DNA of 6,546 bases from Patescibacteria group bacterium (GCA_020148085.1 JAHCRD010000029.1:1-6546); one strand, 5' to 3'. Counted from the stretch's first letter, positions 1 through 6,198 are shown. The notes: generated from the sequence alone by a model not told the origin. Numbers and translations are program-made.

Positions 1-1230
1 GCCCAGAGTTTTAAGGGGGGAGAGAACCCAGGGGTGACACTCGCTAAAGGAGTGGTTTTTGTTGGTTTTAATATTGTAGGAGGACTTGTCTTTTTACTTT
101 ATGCTTTTCTCTTCCTTTTTAGATATGTTGCTCTCTGGATTTTAGTTATCCTCTCCCCTCTAGCTTTTCTCTGTTATGTTTTCCCTTATACCAAAAAATG
201 GTGGGATATGTGGTGGAATCAATTTCTCCAATGGTGCATTATTGGCATACCAGCTGCTTTCAGTATTTTTCTTGCCAACCAAATGATAGGACTCATAACT
301 GCAAAACAACTTGTTGGCGAGACCCCAGGCGGAGCTCTCACCCCGTTTGCTTCAATAATGGGCTATATTGTACCTCTTGCTTTCCTTGTTGGTGGTCTTT
401 TTATGGCCTTACGAACCGGAGCAGCAGGAGCGAATATAGCTATCGCTGGTTTCAAATGGACAATGGGCAAAGGGATACCCTGGGTAGCCAAGGGGTTTGG
501 GGCAGGATTTACCGGAGCAATAAAGGGAGCGATAGAAGAAAAAGGTGCCCGGGGAAAAGTTAAAGGGTTTCTCGGGGGAGCATTCACCTACGCAGGTCAT
601 GAAAAAGGAAGAGCAGCAACTTTCAAGTGGCTTGAAAGAGCCCACCTTGTCCGACCAGGATTTTATGAAGAAGCAAGAAGAAAACGCTGGAAATTAGAAG
701 AAGGAATAAAGAGATTTAAAACAGATCCCACCGATAGACTTCATAAACTTATGAAGAGAGTTACTATAAGGCCGGCAGATGTAGCAGCCAAAGCAGCCAT
801 TTTTGAAGAGTTATCCAGAAGGAGAAAACTCAAAGAGGAAGAAAGAGGATTCCTTCCCACAGCTAAAACTTATGGAGTTGATACAGGAGAAACATTAAAA
901 GCAATGCCCCACTGGGCACCGGATATAGAAGAAAAAATAAGAGAACAAGTGGAAGGAAGGTCCCCGAAACAATTTAGACAAGAAACCCAGCCAGTAGCCC
1001 TAAGAAGTGTACCGGTAGTAATATCAATGGATGTAAGTAAACTAAGAGATATTGCAGTCAGGGGGACAACAGAACAGAGAGAAGCAATTGCAGAGACATA
1101 TGATGCGCAATGGCAGAGAATGGAAAGGGTATGGCGGGGTCATCAACAAGCGGGTAGAATAGCGGAAGCAAGGAGAGTAAGAGATCTGATGTTAGAAATC
1201 CAAGGAAATCCAAATTTCCCAACAAGATGA
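1..1230 (+). CDS. VirB6/TrbL-like type IV secretion membrane protein, 3' part
   Basis: This is the C-terminal 409 residues of a polytopic inner-membrane protein of the VirB6/TrbL type, expected to form part of the translocation channel of a type IV secretion-like system. The frame is open from base 1 without a stop, so the gene starts outside the window; the GTG at 34 is internal. Counting from that GTG, hydrophobic segments lie at about 7-29, 31-50, 64-86 and 105-126, with a Trp-rich loop (WWDMWWNQ) at 56-63. A Gly-rich stretch at 150-190 follows, then about 200 highly charged residues with no membrane segment, presumably cytoplasmic. The membrane core with its SPLAFLCYVFP and Trp-rich loop matches what I know of VirB6-like proteins next to PrgI/VirB4 in CPR genomes. 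The call rests on that resemblance and on the neighbours. The gene ends in tandem stops, TGA then TAA. Family assignment is fairly confident; the exact role is inferred. Confidence 0.75.
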   Translation, partial: AQSFKGGENPGVTLAKGVVFVGFNIVGGLVFLLYAFLFLFRYVALWILVILSPLAFLCYVFPYTKKWWDMWWNQFLQWCIIGIPAAFSIFLANQMIGLITAKQLVGETPGGALTPFASIMGYIVPLAFLVGGLFMALRTGAAGANIAIAGFKWTMGKGIPWVAKGFGAGFTGAIKGAIEEKGARGKVKGFLGGAFTYAGHEKGRAATFKWLERAHLVRPGFYEEARRKRWKLEEGIKRFKTDPTDRLHKLMKRVTIRPADVAAKAAIFEELSRRRKLKEEERGFLPTAKTYGVDTGETLKAMPHWAPDIEEKIREQVEGRSPKQFRQETQPVALRSVPVVISMDVSKLRDIAVRGTTEQREAIAETYDAQWQRMERVWRGHQQAGRIAEARRVRDLMLEIQGNPNFPTR

Positions 1231-1243
1231 TAATTGGGTAAAA

Positions 1244-1633
1244 ATGAATCAAGAATCCAAAAAAACTCAAAAACTAATATTCCCTGAACACGTCGTTGAT
1301 ATTATCTCCGGACTTATGGAAAGGTATAAAATAAGCGAGAATATCGAAGAGGTTTTCGCTAAATTGAGAAAAGGCGAAAAAACTCGGGGTGGAGAGATAG
1401 CAAATATACTTCGAGAATCCGGCCAAGGAAAACTTACTGAGGAAAATTTACCTTCTGAACTCCAAAAGAGATTAAATATTTCCAAAGAGAAAGCGGTAAA
1501 TTTAGCCAAAGATATCCAAGACAAGATTCTCTCTCGGCTGGAAAAAGTTTCTCCAGAACCTATTGCTCCAGTAGAGAAGAAAGAGATTAAAAAGAAACCA
1601 AAGGAAGACATCTACCGCGAACCAACCGAGTAA
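1244..1633 (+). CDS. Small charged helical protein with D-x-Y-R-E tail (paralogue A)
   Basis: A 129-residue protein of unknown function. It has no membrane segment or signal peptide and is predicted from its sequence to be mostly helical. Residues 63-96 (from KLTEENLP to DKIL) align without gaps to residues 60-93 of the protein at 2965-3336, with about 10 of 34 identical. Both proteins then have a Pro/Lys/Glu-rich linker and end in the same kind of tail; here it is EDIYREPTE at 121-129. It begins 13 nt after the VirB6-like gene, so it is probably co-transcribed as the last gene of that operon. The ATG at 1244 has only a weak GGG six bases upstream. The minus-strand frame across the same bases is low-complexity and judged to be a shadow. 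It is probably an accessory cytoplasmic partner of the secretion machine, by location only. Confidence 0.75.
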   Translation: MNQESKKTQKLIFPEHVVDIISGLMERYKISENIEEVFAKLRKGEKTRGGEIANILRESGQGKLTEENLPSELQKRLNISKEKAVNLAKDIQDKILSRLEKVSPEPIAPVEKKEIKKKPKEDIYREPTE

Positions 1634-1666
1634 AATAAAGAGAGGGTTAGGATAATCCTAACCCTC
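1631..1666 (-). terminator. Hairpin terminator for the SPFH gene, possibly bidirectional
   Basis: Bases 1642-1652 (GAGGGTTAGGA) and 1656-1666 (TCCTAACCCTC) form a perfect 11-bp stem with a 3-nt loop, between two convergent genes. Read on the minus strand, the stem is followed at once by a T-rich stretch (TCTTTATTTTA, bases 1641-1631), the pattern of an intrinsic terminator for the SPFH transcript. On the plus strand the following bases (ATAAATAACCTTAT) are less U-rich, so termination there is possible but weaker. The T-tract overlaps the stop codon of the 1244 gene. Confidence 0.75.
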
Positions 1667-1682
1667 ATAAATAACCTTATCT

Positions 1683-2780
1683 TCACTTTTGTCTCCGTCG
1701 TCGCTCTTTGAGAATTTGCTCAAGTCGTCTATCCTTCTCTTCCTCGCTTTCTTCCCTCGTTTCTTCCTTCTCTGGAGGACTTTTTTTGCCTCCGACTTTT
1801 CCAAGCAGGCTAGCTATCCCAGCGGATATTAAACCTCCTCCTTCAACTCCGTGGATGCTCAACACTTGCTTTGAAGCTTTACCTCTCTCTGTTTGGATCG
1901 TATCCGCGGCCTCACGAGCAGACATACCCAAATTTATAAACCTCTTGGTTTGTTCTTGGACAAACTCTGACTCTATTTTCTCTCCCCTTCTTTCTTGTTG
2001 CTCTTTCGCATAGGCCTCAGCAGCCCTCGCCAACTCTCCCTGCTCTTTCACTCTACCTACATTGAACCGCGAGATACGAATTCCCAAATCAGCCACATCT
2101 GGAAGACCATTAGTCCGAAGCTCTTGCTCTACACTAGGTTCCAATATATCCTTCCCGGTGAGCTTCTTCACTAACCTTCTCTTTAGCTCACCAGTACTAA
2201 AGGTGACTCCTTCCCAGTCATAGTCATGCCCCATCTCTCTAATATCTTCGGCGATCAGGTCCCTGATGATGTTTTCAACCCCTGGTTCAGCTCCGCTGTT
2301 TATGAAAGTTATAAGTCGCTCTCCAGCTTTGTCGCTCGTATAATCAGGGTAATAGGTGAGTGAAATATTCACTAACAGTTCGCCGCCAGCTCGCGGCTTT
2401 TTCTCTTCTTTCTTTCCTTTTACTTTCGCCTTCTTTCCTTTCCTGGGGGTCTCTGCTTCCTCCTCCCCGGCTTTAGTCCTTATATCAGGATATACAAAAT
2501 CCAGATTTGTCTTCTCTACCTTTATCGGGGTCCAGCCGTAAAAGAATGGGAAGAATGGAGCAAAAAGATGCCATCCTTCCTTTTTCACTACCGCTATTCT
2601 TTTCCCCCATATCGTCACTAATCCAACTTGAGGAGGGCGGAAAGGAATTTTGCGGAAACCAGCCAGAAAAAACATTAACGCTAGCAGCAGCATCAACCAA
2701 CCCCAAGCTGAAAAAGGGGTTATAATCATCCACAGAAACACCAATAAAACCAAAATTAGCTTCGGCATTATCATTGCCAT
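1683..2780 (-). CDS. Membrane-anchored SPFH/band-7 (prohibitin-like) protein
   Basis: A 365-residue protein. Residues 8-22 and 26-42 are two closely spaced hydrophobic segments. An SPFH-like domain follows: PPQVGLVTIWGKRIAVVKKEG at 49-69, the strand around 87-100, LLVNISLTYYPDY at 135-147, and the helical region that includes NIIRDLIAEDIREMG. After the domain comes a charged, Ala/Glu/Gln-rich helix typical of the coiled coil in this family. A Gly-rich apolar patch sits at 314-331, and a Glu/Arg-rich tail at 332-365. A Lys/Glu-rich insertion at 103-131 interrupts the domain. SPFH proteins form membrane-bound ring or scaffold oligomers that organise membrane patches or proteases; the partner here is unknown. 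The start is fixed by AGGAGG seven bases before the ATG. It has its own promoter and terminator and lies opposite to the secretion genes around it. Its GC content looks higher than that of the downstream operon. Confidence 0.82.
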   Translation of the reverse strand: MAMIMPKLILVLLVFLWMIITPFSAWGWLMLLLALMFFLAGFRKIPFRPPQVGLVTIWGKRIAVVKKEGWHLFAPFFPFFYGWTPIKVEKTNLDFVYPDIRTKAGEEEAETPRKGKKAKVKGKKEEKKPRAGGELLVNISLTYYPDYTSDKAGERLITFINSGAEPGVENIIRDLIAEDIREMGHDYDWEGVTFSTGELKRRLVKKLTGKDILEPSVEQELRTNGLPDVADLGIRISRFNVGRVKEQGELARAAEAYAKEQQERRGEKIESEFVQEQTKRFINLGMSAREAADTIQTERGKASKQVLSIHGVEGGGLISAGIASLLGKVGGKKSPPEKEETREESEEEKDRRLEQILKERRRRQK

Positions 2781-2787
2781 CTTTCTA

Positions 2788-2793
2788 CCTCCT
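2788..2793 (-). promoter_or_regulatory. Strong Shine-Dalgarno site of the SPFH gene
   Basis: On the minus strand AGGAGG lies 7 nt before the ATG at 2780. The spacing selects this ATG over the in-frame ATGs at codons 3 and 5. It is the only strong ribosome binding site in the window; none of the plus-strand starts has a comparable one. Confidence 0.85.
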
Positions 2794-2852
2794 AATTTGA
2801 TTTTTTCTTTCCCTATTTACTTTTTAAAGATTTCTCCAATTAATCTCAGAGA

Positions 2853-2875
2853 CCAAGAATATTCTATTTTCTTGG
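2853..2875 (-). repeat. Inverted repeat at the predicted 5' end of the SPFH mRNA
   Basis: CCAAGAA (2853-2859) and TTCTTGG (2869-2875) form a 7-bp inverted repeat with a 9-nt loop. The minus-strand promoter at 2883-2911 would start transcription near 2876, so the hairpin would sit at the very 5' end of the message, about 70 nt before the coding start. It could be a 5' stabilising stem or an operator half-site pair. The sequence shows only the repeat; the role is inferred. Confidence 0.4.
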
Positions 2876-2882
2876 CACTTAT

Positions 2883-2911
2883 ATTTTAGCATACCAATTT
2901 GTCTTTGTCAA
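2883..2911 (-). promoter_or_regulatory. Sigma-70-type promoter for the SPFH gene
   Basis: On the minus strand a perfect -35 box TTGACA (2911-2906) is followed, after a 17-nt spacer, by the -10 box TAAAAT (2888-2883). A TGC directly before the -10 box adds an extended -10 element. The predicted start is near 2876, leaving a leader of about 95 nt that ends in the AGGAGG site. The consensus match and ideal spacing make this the best promoter in the window. Confidence 0.8.
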
Positions 2912-2925
2912 ATTGTCTTTTTAAT

Positions 2926-2955
2926 TTGTTGCTTTGACTTAATTTATGATAAAAT
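2926..2955 (+). promoter_or_regulatory. Extended -10 promoter for the PrgI-VirB4 operon
   Basis: TAAAAT at 2950-2955 is preceded by TGA, giving a TGnTAAAAT extended -10. The -35 region is poor: TTGTTG at 2926-2931 has an 18-nt spacer. Transcription would start near 2962, only a few bases before the ATG at 2965, so the message would be leaderless or nearly so. TATGAT at 2945-2950 is an overlapping alternative -10. It lies back to back with the SPFH promoter, so the two units could influence each other. Confidence 0.55.
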
Positions 2956-2964
2956 AAGAATAAG

Positions 2965-3336
2965 ATGTTTCAATATAATCAAAAAAAGTTCAGGAAATCT
3001 TTTAAAGACCTGCCAGAGAAACAGAAAGATACTATTTTGTCAGGAGCAGAAAATGCTATTTCTGATATTTCCAAAAGGTATAAAATTGAAGGAAGAAAGA
3101 TTCCTCAATTAACTGAACTTGTCAGGAATGTTTTAATGGGGAATTTATCCTCAGAAGAACTTCCAGAAACTTTAGAAAGGGAATTGGAAATAGGGCAAGA
3201 TAAAGCCCAAAAGATTTCCCAAGAGGTAAACCAATTTATTATCTATCCGATGAAAGGAATGACTCTAAAAGAAACACCGGGCCCGGAAGAAAAAAGAGTA
3301 TCAAAAAAAGATGTCTATCGCGAAACTATTGAGTAA
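2965..3336 (+). CDS. Small charged helical protein with D-x-Y-R-E tail (paralogue B)
   Basis: A 123-residue soluble protein of unknown function and the first gene of the second operon. Residues 60-93 (NLSSEELP to QFII) align without gaps to residues 63-96 of the protein at 1244-1633; both keep the Leu/Pro/Leu/Ile/Lys-Ala pattern of amphipathic helices. The protein ends in KKDVYRETIE (114-123), matching the tail of its paralogue. No membrane segment or signal peptide is visible. No Shine-Dalgarno site precedes the ATG, and the promoter places the transcript start almost on it. The next gene, PrgI, begins 5 nt downstream, which argues for co-expression. An accessory role in the secretion apparatus is inferred from position only. 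Confidence 0.78.
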   Translation: MFQYNQKKFRKSFKDLPEKQKDTILSGAENAISDISKRYKIEGRKIPQLTELVRNVLMGNLSSEELPETLERELEIGQDKAQKISQEVNQFIIYPMKGMTLKETPGPEEKRVSKKDVYRETIE

Positions 3337-3341
3337 CCTTT

Positions 3342-3749
3342 ATGGAGTTTAAGGTTCCTAAATTTTTAGAGAGGGAAGCTAAAATAGTTGGTCCTTTGAC
3401 TTTCGTCCAAACTGTTTATTTTGCGGTTGCTGCCGTAATCTTGGTATTTCTCTATTTTGTTCTTCCTACTGTTTGGTTTGCGGTTTGTTTCTTATTGCTG
3501 GGAGGAACTGCTTTTAGTTTAGCTTTTGTAAAAATTGAAGGCGTTCCCTTACCCCAGCTATTTTTGCAGTCGTTTGGATATCTCTTCTCCCCAAAAATTT
3601 ATATTTGGAGGAAAAAAGAGCCCCTGATTCCAATTAAGTTAGTAGAGAAGAAGAGGAAGAAAAAAGAAGTGAAAGAGAGTCCATTAAAAATCTTTCCTAA
3701 AAGCCGATTGAAAAAACTTGCTTCAAAAATAGAAATCGGTCTACGCTAA
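3342..3749 (+). CDS. PrgI-family membrane protein of a type IV secretion system
   Basis: A 135-residue protein that starts MEFKVPKFLEREAKIVGPLTF, the typical N-terminus of PrgI-family proteins. Two hydrophobic helices follow at about 22-41 and 44-63. An amphipathic stretch (VPLPQLFLQSFGYLFSPKIYIW, about 68-89) comes next. PrgI proteins stand in the place of VirB3 in many Gram-positive and CPR systems and sit in the membrane beside the VirB4 motor, which fits its place directly before the TraC-like and VirB4 genes. The last 45 residues are a very basic tail (KKRKKK at 103-108), probably cytoplasmic. It lies 5 nt after the preceding gene and 3 nt before the next, without a Shine-Dalgarno site, so translation is probably coupled. 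Confidence 0.88.
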   Translation: MEFKVPKFLEREAKIVGPLTFVQTVYFAVAAVILVFLYFVLPTVWFAVCFLLLGGTAFSLAFVKIEGVPLPQLFLQSFGYLFSPKIYIWRKKEPLIPIKLVEKKRKKKEVKESPLKIFPKSRLKKLASKIEIGLR

Positions 3750-3752
3750 ATT

Positions 3753-4400
3753 ATGCCAAAAGTTCCAGCTCAACAATTTTTAGAATTTAGTCAGCTCAGA
3801 AATGGAGTAGTTGTTTTAAAGAATAAATCCTTTAGAGGAATCTTAATGGTCTCTTCTTTGAATTTTGACTTGAAATCAGAAGAGGAACAAAGGGCAATTA
3901 TCTATCAGTTCCAGAGTTTTTTAAATTCTTTGGATTTCTCTTGCCAAATTATTGTTCAATCAAGACGGTTAAATATTACTGGTTACTTTGATAAATTAAA
4001 AGAACTTGAGGAAAAACAAGAAAATGAACTATTGAAAGTTCAAACTGCTGAATATCAGAAATTTGTGGAAAGTTTAGTCGAGGAGGGAACAATTATGAAG
4101 AAGAATTTTTACGTCATTATTCCCTTCACTCTCTCTGAAGCAGTCGGGATAACTAAAGGTTTACTGAAAGGAGTTCTGCCTACTAAAAAACCTCTCAAAA
4201 TAACCGAAGAGAATTTCAAAAGATGCCGAAACCAACTTTGGCAAAGAATGGAATTTGTAGCCATAGGGCTCAGGAGATGTGGCTTAACTGCCCTTCCCTT
4301 AACTACCCCTGAGTTAATTGAGCTTTTCTGGAGCTGGCACCATCCAAAAGAAGCCGAGGTCGGCTATTATCCAGAAATTTTACCAGAACTTATCAAATGA
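3753..4400 (+). CDS. TraC-like protein, separate N-terminal domain of a VirB4-type system
   Basis: A 215-residue soluble protein resembling the N-terminal region of VirB4/TraC-type conjugation ATPases. Visible parts are RNGVVVLKNKSFRGILMVSS at 16-35, a strand-helix unit through QIIVQSRRLNITGY at 65-78, a charged helix at about 80-110, the strand NFYVIIPFTLS at 118-128, and a C-terminal region with GLRRCGLTALPLTTPELIEL at 172-191. It has no Walker motifs, so it cannot hydrolyse ATP by itself. In VirB4-type proteins this region contacts membrane partners; here it is a separate polypeptide encoded one base before the ATPase gene. I recall such a stand-alone TraC-like gene as common in CPR type IV secretion loci, so the split is more likely natural than an assembly error. 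It ends with TGA at 4398-4400. Confidence 0.8.
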   Translation: MPKVPAQQFLEFSQLRNGVVVLKNKSFRGILMVSSLNFDLKSEEEQRAIIYQFQSFLNSLDFSCQIIVQSRRLNITGYFDKLKELEEKQENELLKVQTAEYQKFVESLVEEGTIMKKNFYVIIPFTLSEAVGITKGLLKGVLPTKKPLKITEENFKRCRNQLWQRMEFVAIGLRRCGLTALPLTTPELIELFWSWHHPKEAEVGYYPEILPELIK

Positions 4401-4401
4401 C

Positions 4402-6198
4402 ATGGAGATTCCGTTCCTAAAAAAAGAAAAACCAATTACTAAGTTGGAAATAAAACCTGAAGAAATCAGCATGGAAGATATCATTGCCCCTCCCTCAGTT
4501 GAGACAAAACAAAACTACTTAAAGTTGGGGGAGAGGTTTTGTAAATCCTTCTTTGTTTTCTCTTATCCCAGATATCTCTCAACCGGTTGGTTGTCTCCAG
4601 CTATCAATTTAAACTATCCTTTAGATCTCTCCCTTCACATTCATCCAGTAGATTCAAGCAAGGTTTTAAAACAGCTTCGAAAAAAGCTAACTGAAATCGA
4701 AGCTGAAATTATGGAAAGGGGAGAGAAGGGTCTAATTCGAGACCCAGCTTTAGAAACAGCCCATCAAGATATAGAAAGATTGAGAGAGGATCTTCAAACA
4801 GCAAGAGAAAGGGTGTTCAGATTTGGATTGTATATTACTATTTATGGAGACAGTCAAAAAGAATTAAGGAGAATTGAGACCACCTTAAGGTCAATTTTTG
4901 AATCGAGGTTGGTCTACGTAAAACCCACCCTTTTCCGAGAAAGGGAAGGTTTTATTTCTTGTATTCCTTACGGTCTTGATCGAATTTTAGTTCACAACCC
5001 AATGAATACTGCTCCTTTATCAAGCATTTTCCCTTTTGTTTCTCCAGATTTAAGTGCCAACGAGGGGGTCCTTTATGGCTTAAATCAACACAATAACTCT
5101 TTAGTGTTGTTCGATAGATTCACTTTAGAGAATGCGAACTCATGCGTCTTCGGCAAAGCCGGAAGTGGAAAATCTTATGCCTTGAAATTAGAGGTCTTGC
5201 GGTCTTTGATGCAAGATGTCTCGATAATAGTAATAGACCCAGAGAACGAGTATGAGTTCCTCTCAGATGCTGTTGGTGGCTCTTTTTTCAGCATTTCTTT
5301 AACTTCCCCCAACCATGTCAATCCTTTTGACTTACCGCCTCCACGAGAAGATGAAAGGCCCTCAGATGTTTTGCGCTCAAGCGTCATAAACTTGGTCGGG
5401 CTTCTGAGAATTATGCTCGGTGGATTATCACCAAAAGAAGACGCTATTATTGACCGAGCTCTAACTGAAACCTATGCTGCCAAGGATATTACCCCGGAAT
5501 CCGACCCCTCAAAGTGGAAAGAGAAAATTCCTTTGATGTCAGATCTTGAAACTGTTCTTTCCGGAATGGAGGGAACAGAATCTTTGGTCCAAAGATTAGG
5601 AAGATTCACCAGGGGAAGCTATGCTGGATTTTTCAACCAACCCTCCAATATCTCAATGGATAATAAATTCGTGGTTTTTGGGATAAGAGATATGGAAGAA
5701 GAATTAAGGCCTATGGCAATGTTTGTCATCTTGAGATATATCTGGAATATTGTTCGAGCCACTATGAAAAAGAGAATTTTATTGGTTGATGAGGCTTGGT
5801 GGATAATGCAAACCGAAGATGGTGCTTCATTTTTGTTTGGGATTTGCAAGAGAGCTAGGAAATACTGGTTAGGGGTTTCAACTATCACCCAAGATGTAAA
5901 CGATTTTATGAAATCAGAATATGGCCAACCAATTATTACTAACTCTTCTCTCCAACTTCTGATGAAACAAAGCCCAGCAACTATTGATGTTGTTCAAAAG
6001 GCCTTCAATTTAACCAATGAGGAAAAATATCTTTTGTTGGAAACTGCGGTTGGGGAGGGAATTTTTATTGCCGGAACAAAAAGAGTAGCCCTGAAAATGG
6101 TTGCTTCTTATGCTGAAGACCAAATCATAACAACCGCTCCTGAGGAGGTTTTGAAAGCAAGAAAAGCTAAAAAAGCCAAGAAGGGGTTAGAAGAATAA
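4402..6198 (+). CDS. virB4: VirB4-family type IV secretion ATPase
   Basis: A 598-residue motor ATPase that should power assembly of, or transport through, the type IV secretion machine at the inner face of the membrane. The N-terminal part contains FFVFSYPRYLSTGWLSP near 50-66 and a long charged helix at about 87-137, then VirB4-like strands up to 240. The RecA-like domain has Walker A GKAGSGKS at 251-258, VIDPENEYEFLSDAVGG at 277-293, NPFDLP at 307-312, Walker B ILLVDE at 459-464, and STITQDVNDF at 493-502. ITNSS at 512-516 and VGEGIFIAG at 550-558 lie near the end. All key catalytic motifs are intact. The ATG at 4402 is chosen because it lies one base after the preceding stop and begins a plausible N-terminus; a TTG at 4318 would overlap that gene by 83 nt. 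No Shine-Dalgarno site is seen, so coupling to the upstream gene is likely. Confidence 0.95.
   Translation: MEIPFLKKEKPITKLEIKPEEISMEDIIAPPSVETKQNYLKLGERFCKSFFVFSYPRYLSTGWLSPAINLNYPLDLSLHIHPVDSSKVLKQLRKKLTEIEAEIMERGEKGLIRDPALETAHQDIERLREDLQTARERVFRFGLYITIYGDSQKELRRIETTLRSIFESRLVYVKPTLFREREGFISCIPYGLDRILVHNPMNTAPLSSIFPFVSPDLSANEGVLYGLNQHNNSLVLFDRFTLENANSCVFGKAGSGKSYALKLEVLRSLMQDVSIIVIDPENEYEFLSDAVGGSFFSISLTSPNHVNPFDLPPPREDERPSDVLRSSVINLVGLLRIMLGGLSPKEDAIIDRALTETYAAKDITPESDPSKWKEKIPLMSDLETVLSGMEGTESLVQRLGRFTRGSYAGFFNQPSNISMDNKFVVFGIRDMEEELRPMAMFVILRYIWNIVRATMKKRILLVDEAWWIMQTEDGASFLFGICKRARKYWLGVSTITQDVNDFMKSEYGQPIITNSSLQLLMKQSPATIDVVQKAFNLTNEEKYLLLETAVGEGIFIAGTKRVALKMVASYAEDQIITTAPEEVLKARKAKKAKKGLEE

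Noticed and set aside
34..36. GTG as the start of the VirB6-like gene
   Set aside because: The same frame is open back to base 1, there is no ribosome binding site, and a VirB6-like protein would need more membrane segments upstream, so the gene most likely enters from the left.
1267..1611. Minus-strand open frame opposite the 1244 gene
   Set aside because: It is rich in Ser, Phe and Ile as expected for the reverse of a Lys/Glu-rich gene, has no ribosome binding site, and the plus frame has a recognisable paralogue.
1708..2013. Plus-strand open frame opposite the SPFH gene
   Set aside because: It is Ser/Phe-rich low-complexity sequence, the reverse of Glu/Lys/Arg-rich codons in a gene with clear SPFH features.
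2934..2939. TTGACT as the -35 box of the plus-strand promoter
   Set aside because: The good -10 elements lie only 5-10 bases downstream, and a -10 at normal spacing would put the transcript start inside the coding region.
1634..2964. SPFH gene as part of a transposon or integrated element
   Set aside because: By eye there are no terminal inverted repeats, no target duplication and no transposase or integrase near it; the flanking similarity is between protein-coding paralogues, not a long DNA repeat.
1228..4400. TGA recoded as glycine, as in Gracilibacteria/Absconditabacteria
   Set aside because: TGA ends three genes at sensible places (1230, 1683 minus, 4400), the first is followed at once by TAA, and no conserved gene here contains an internal TGA.
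4318..4401. TTG start giving VirB4 28 extra residues
   Set aside because: It would overlap the TraC-like gene by 83 nt, and the added residues look like an out-of-frame shadow of that gene; the ATG at 4402 fits better.
3753..6198. TraC-like and VirB4 genes as one gene broken by a frameshift
   Set aside because: Each has a sensible start and end, the VirB4 product keeps its own N-terminal region, and separate genes of this kind are, as I recall, usual in CPR genomes.
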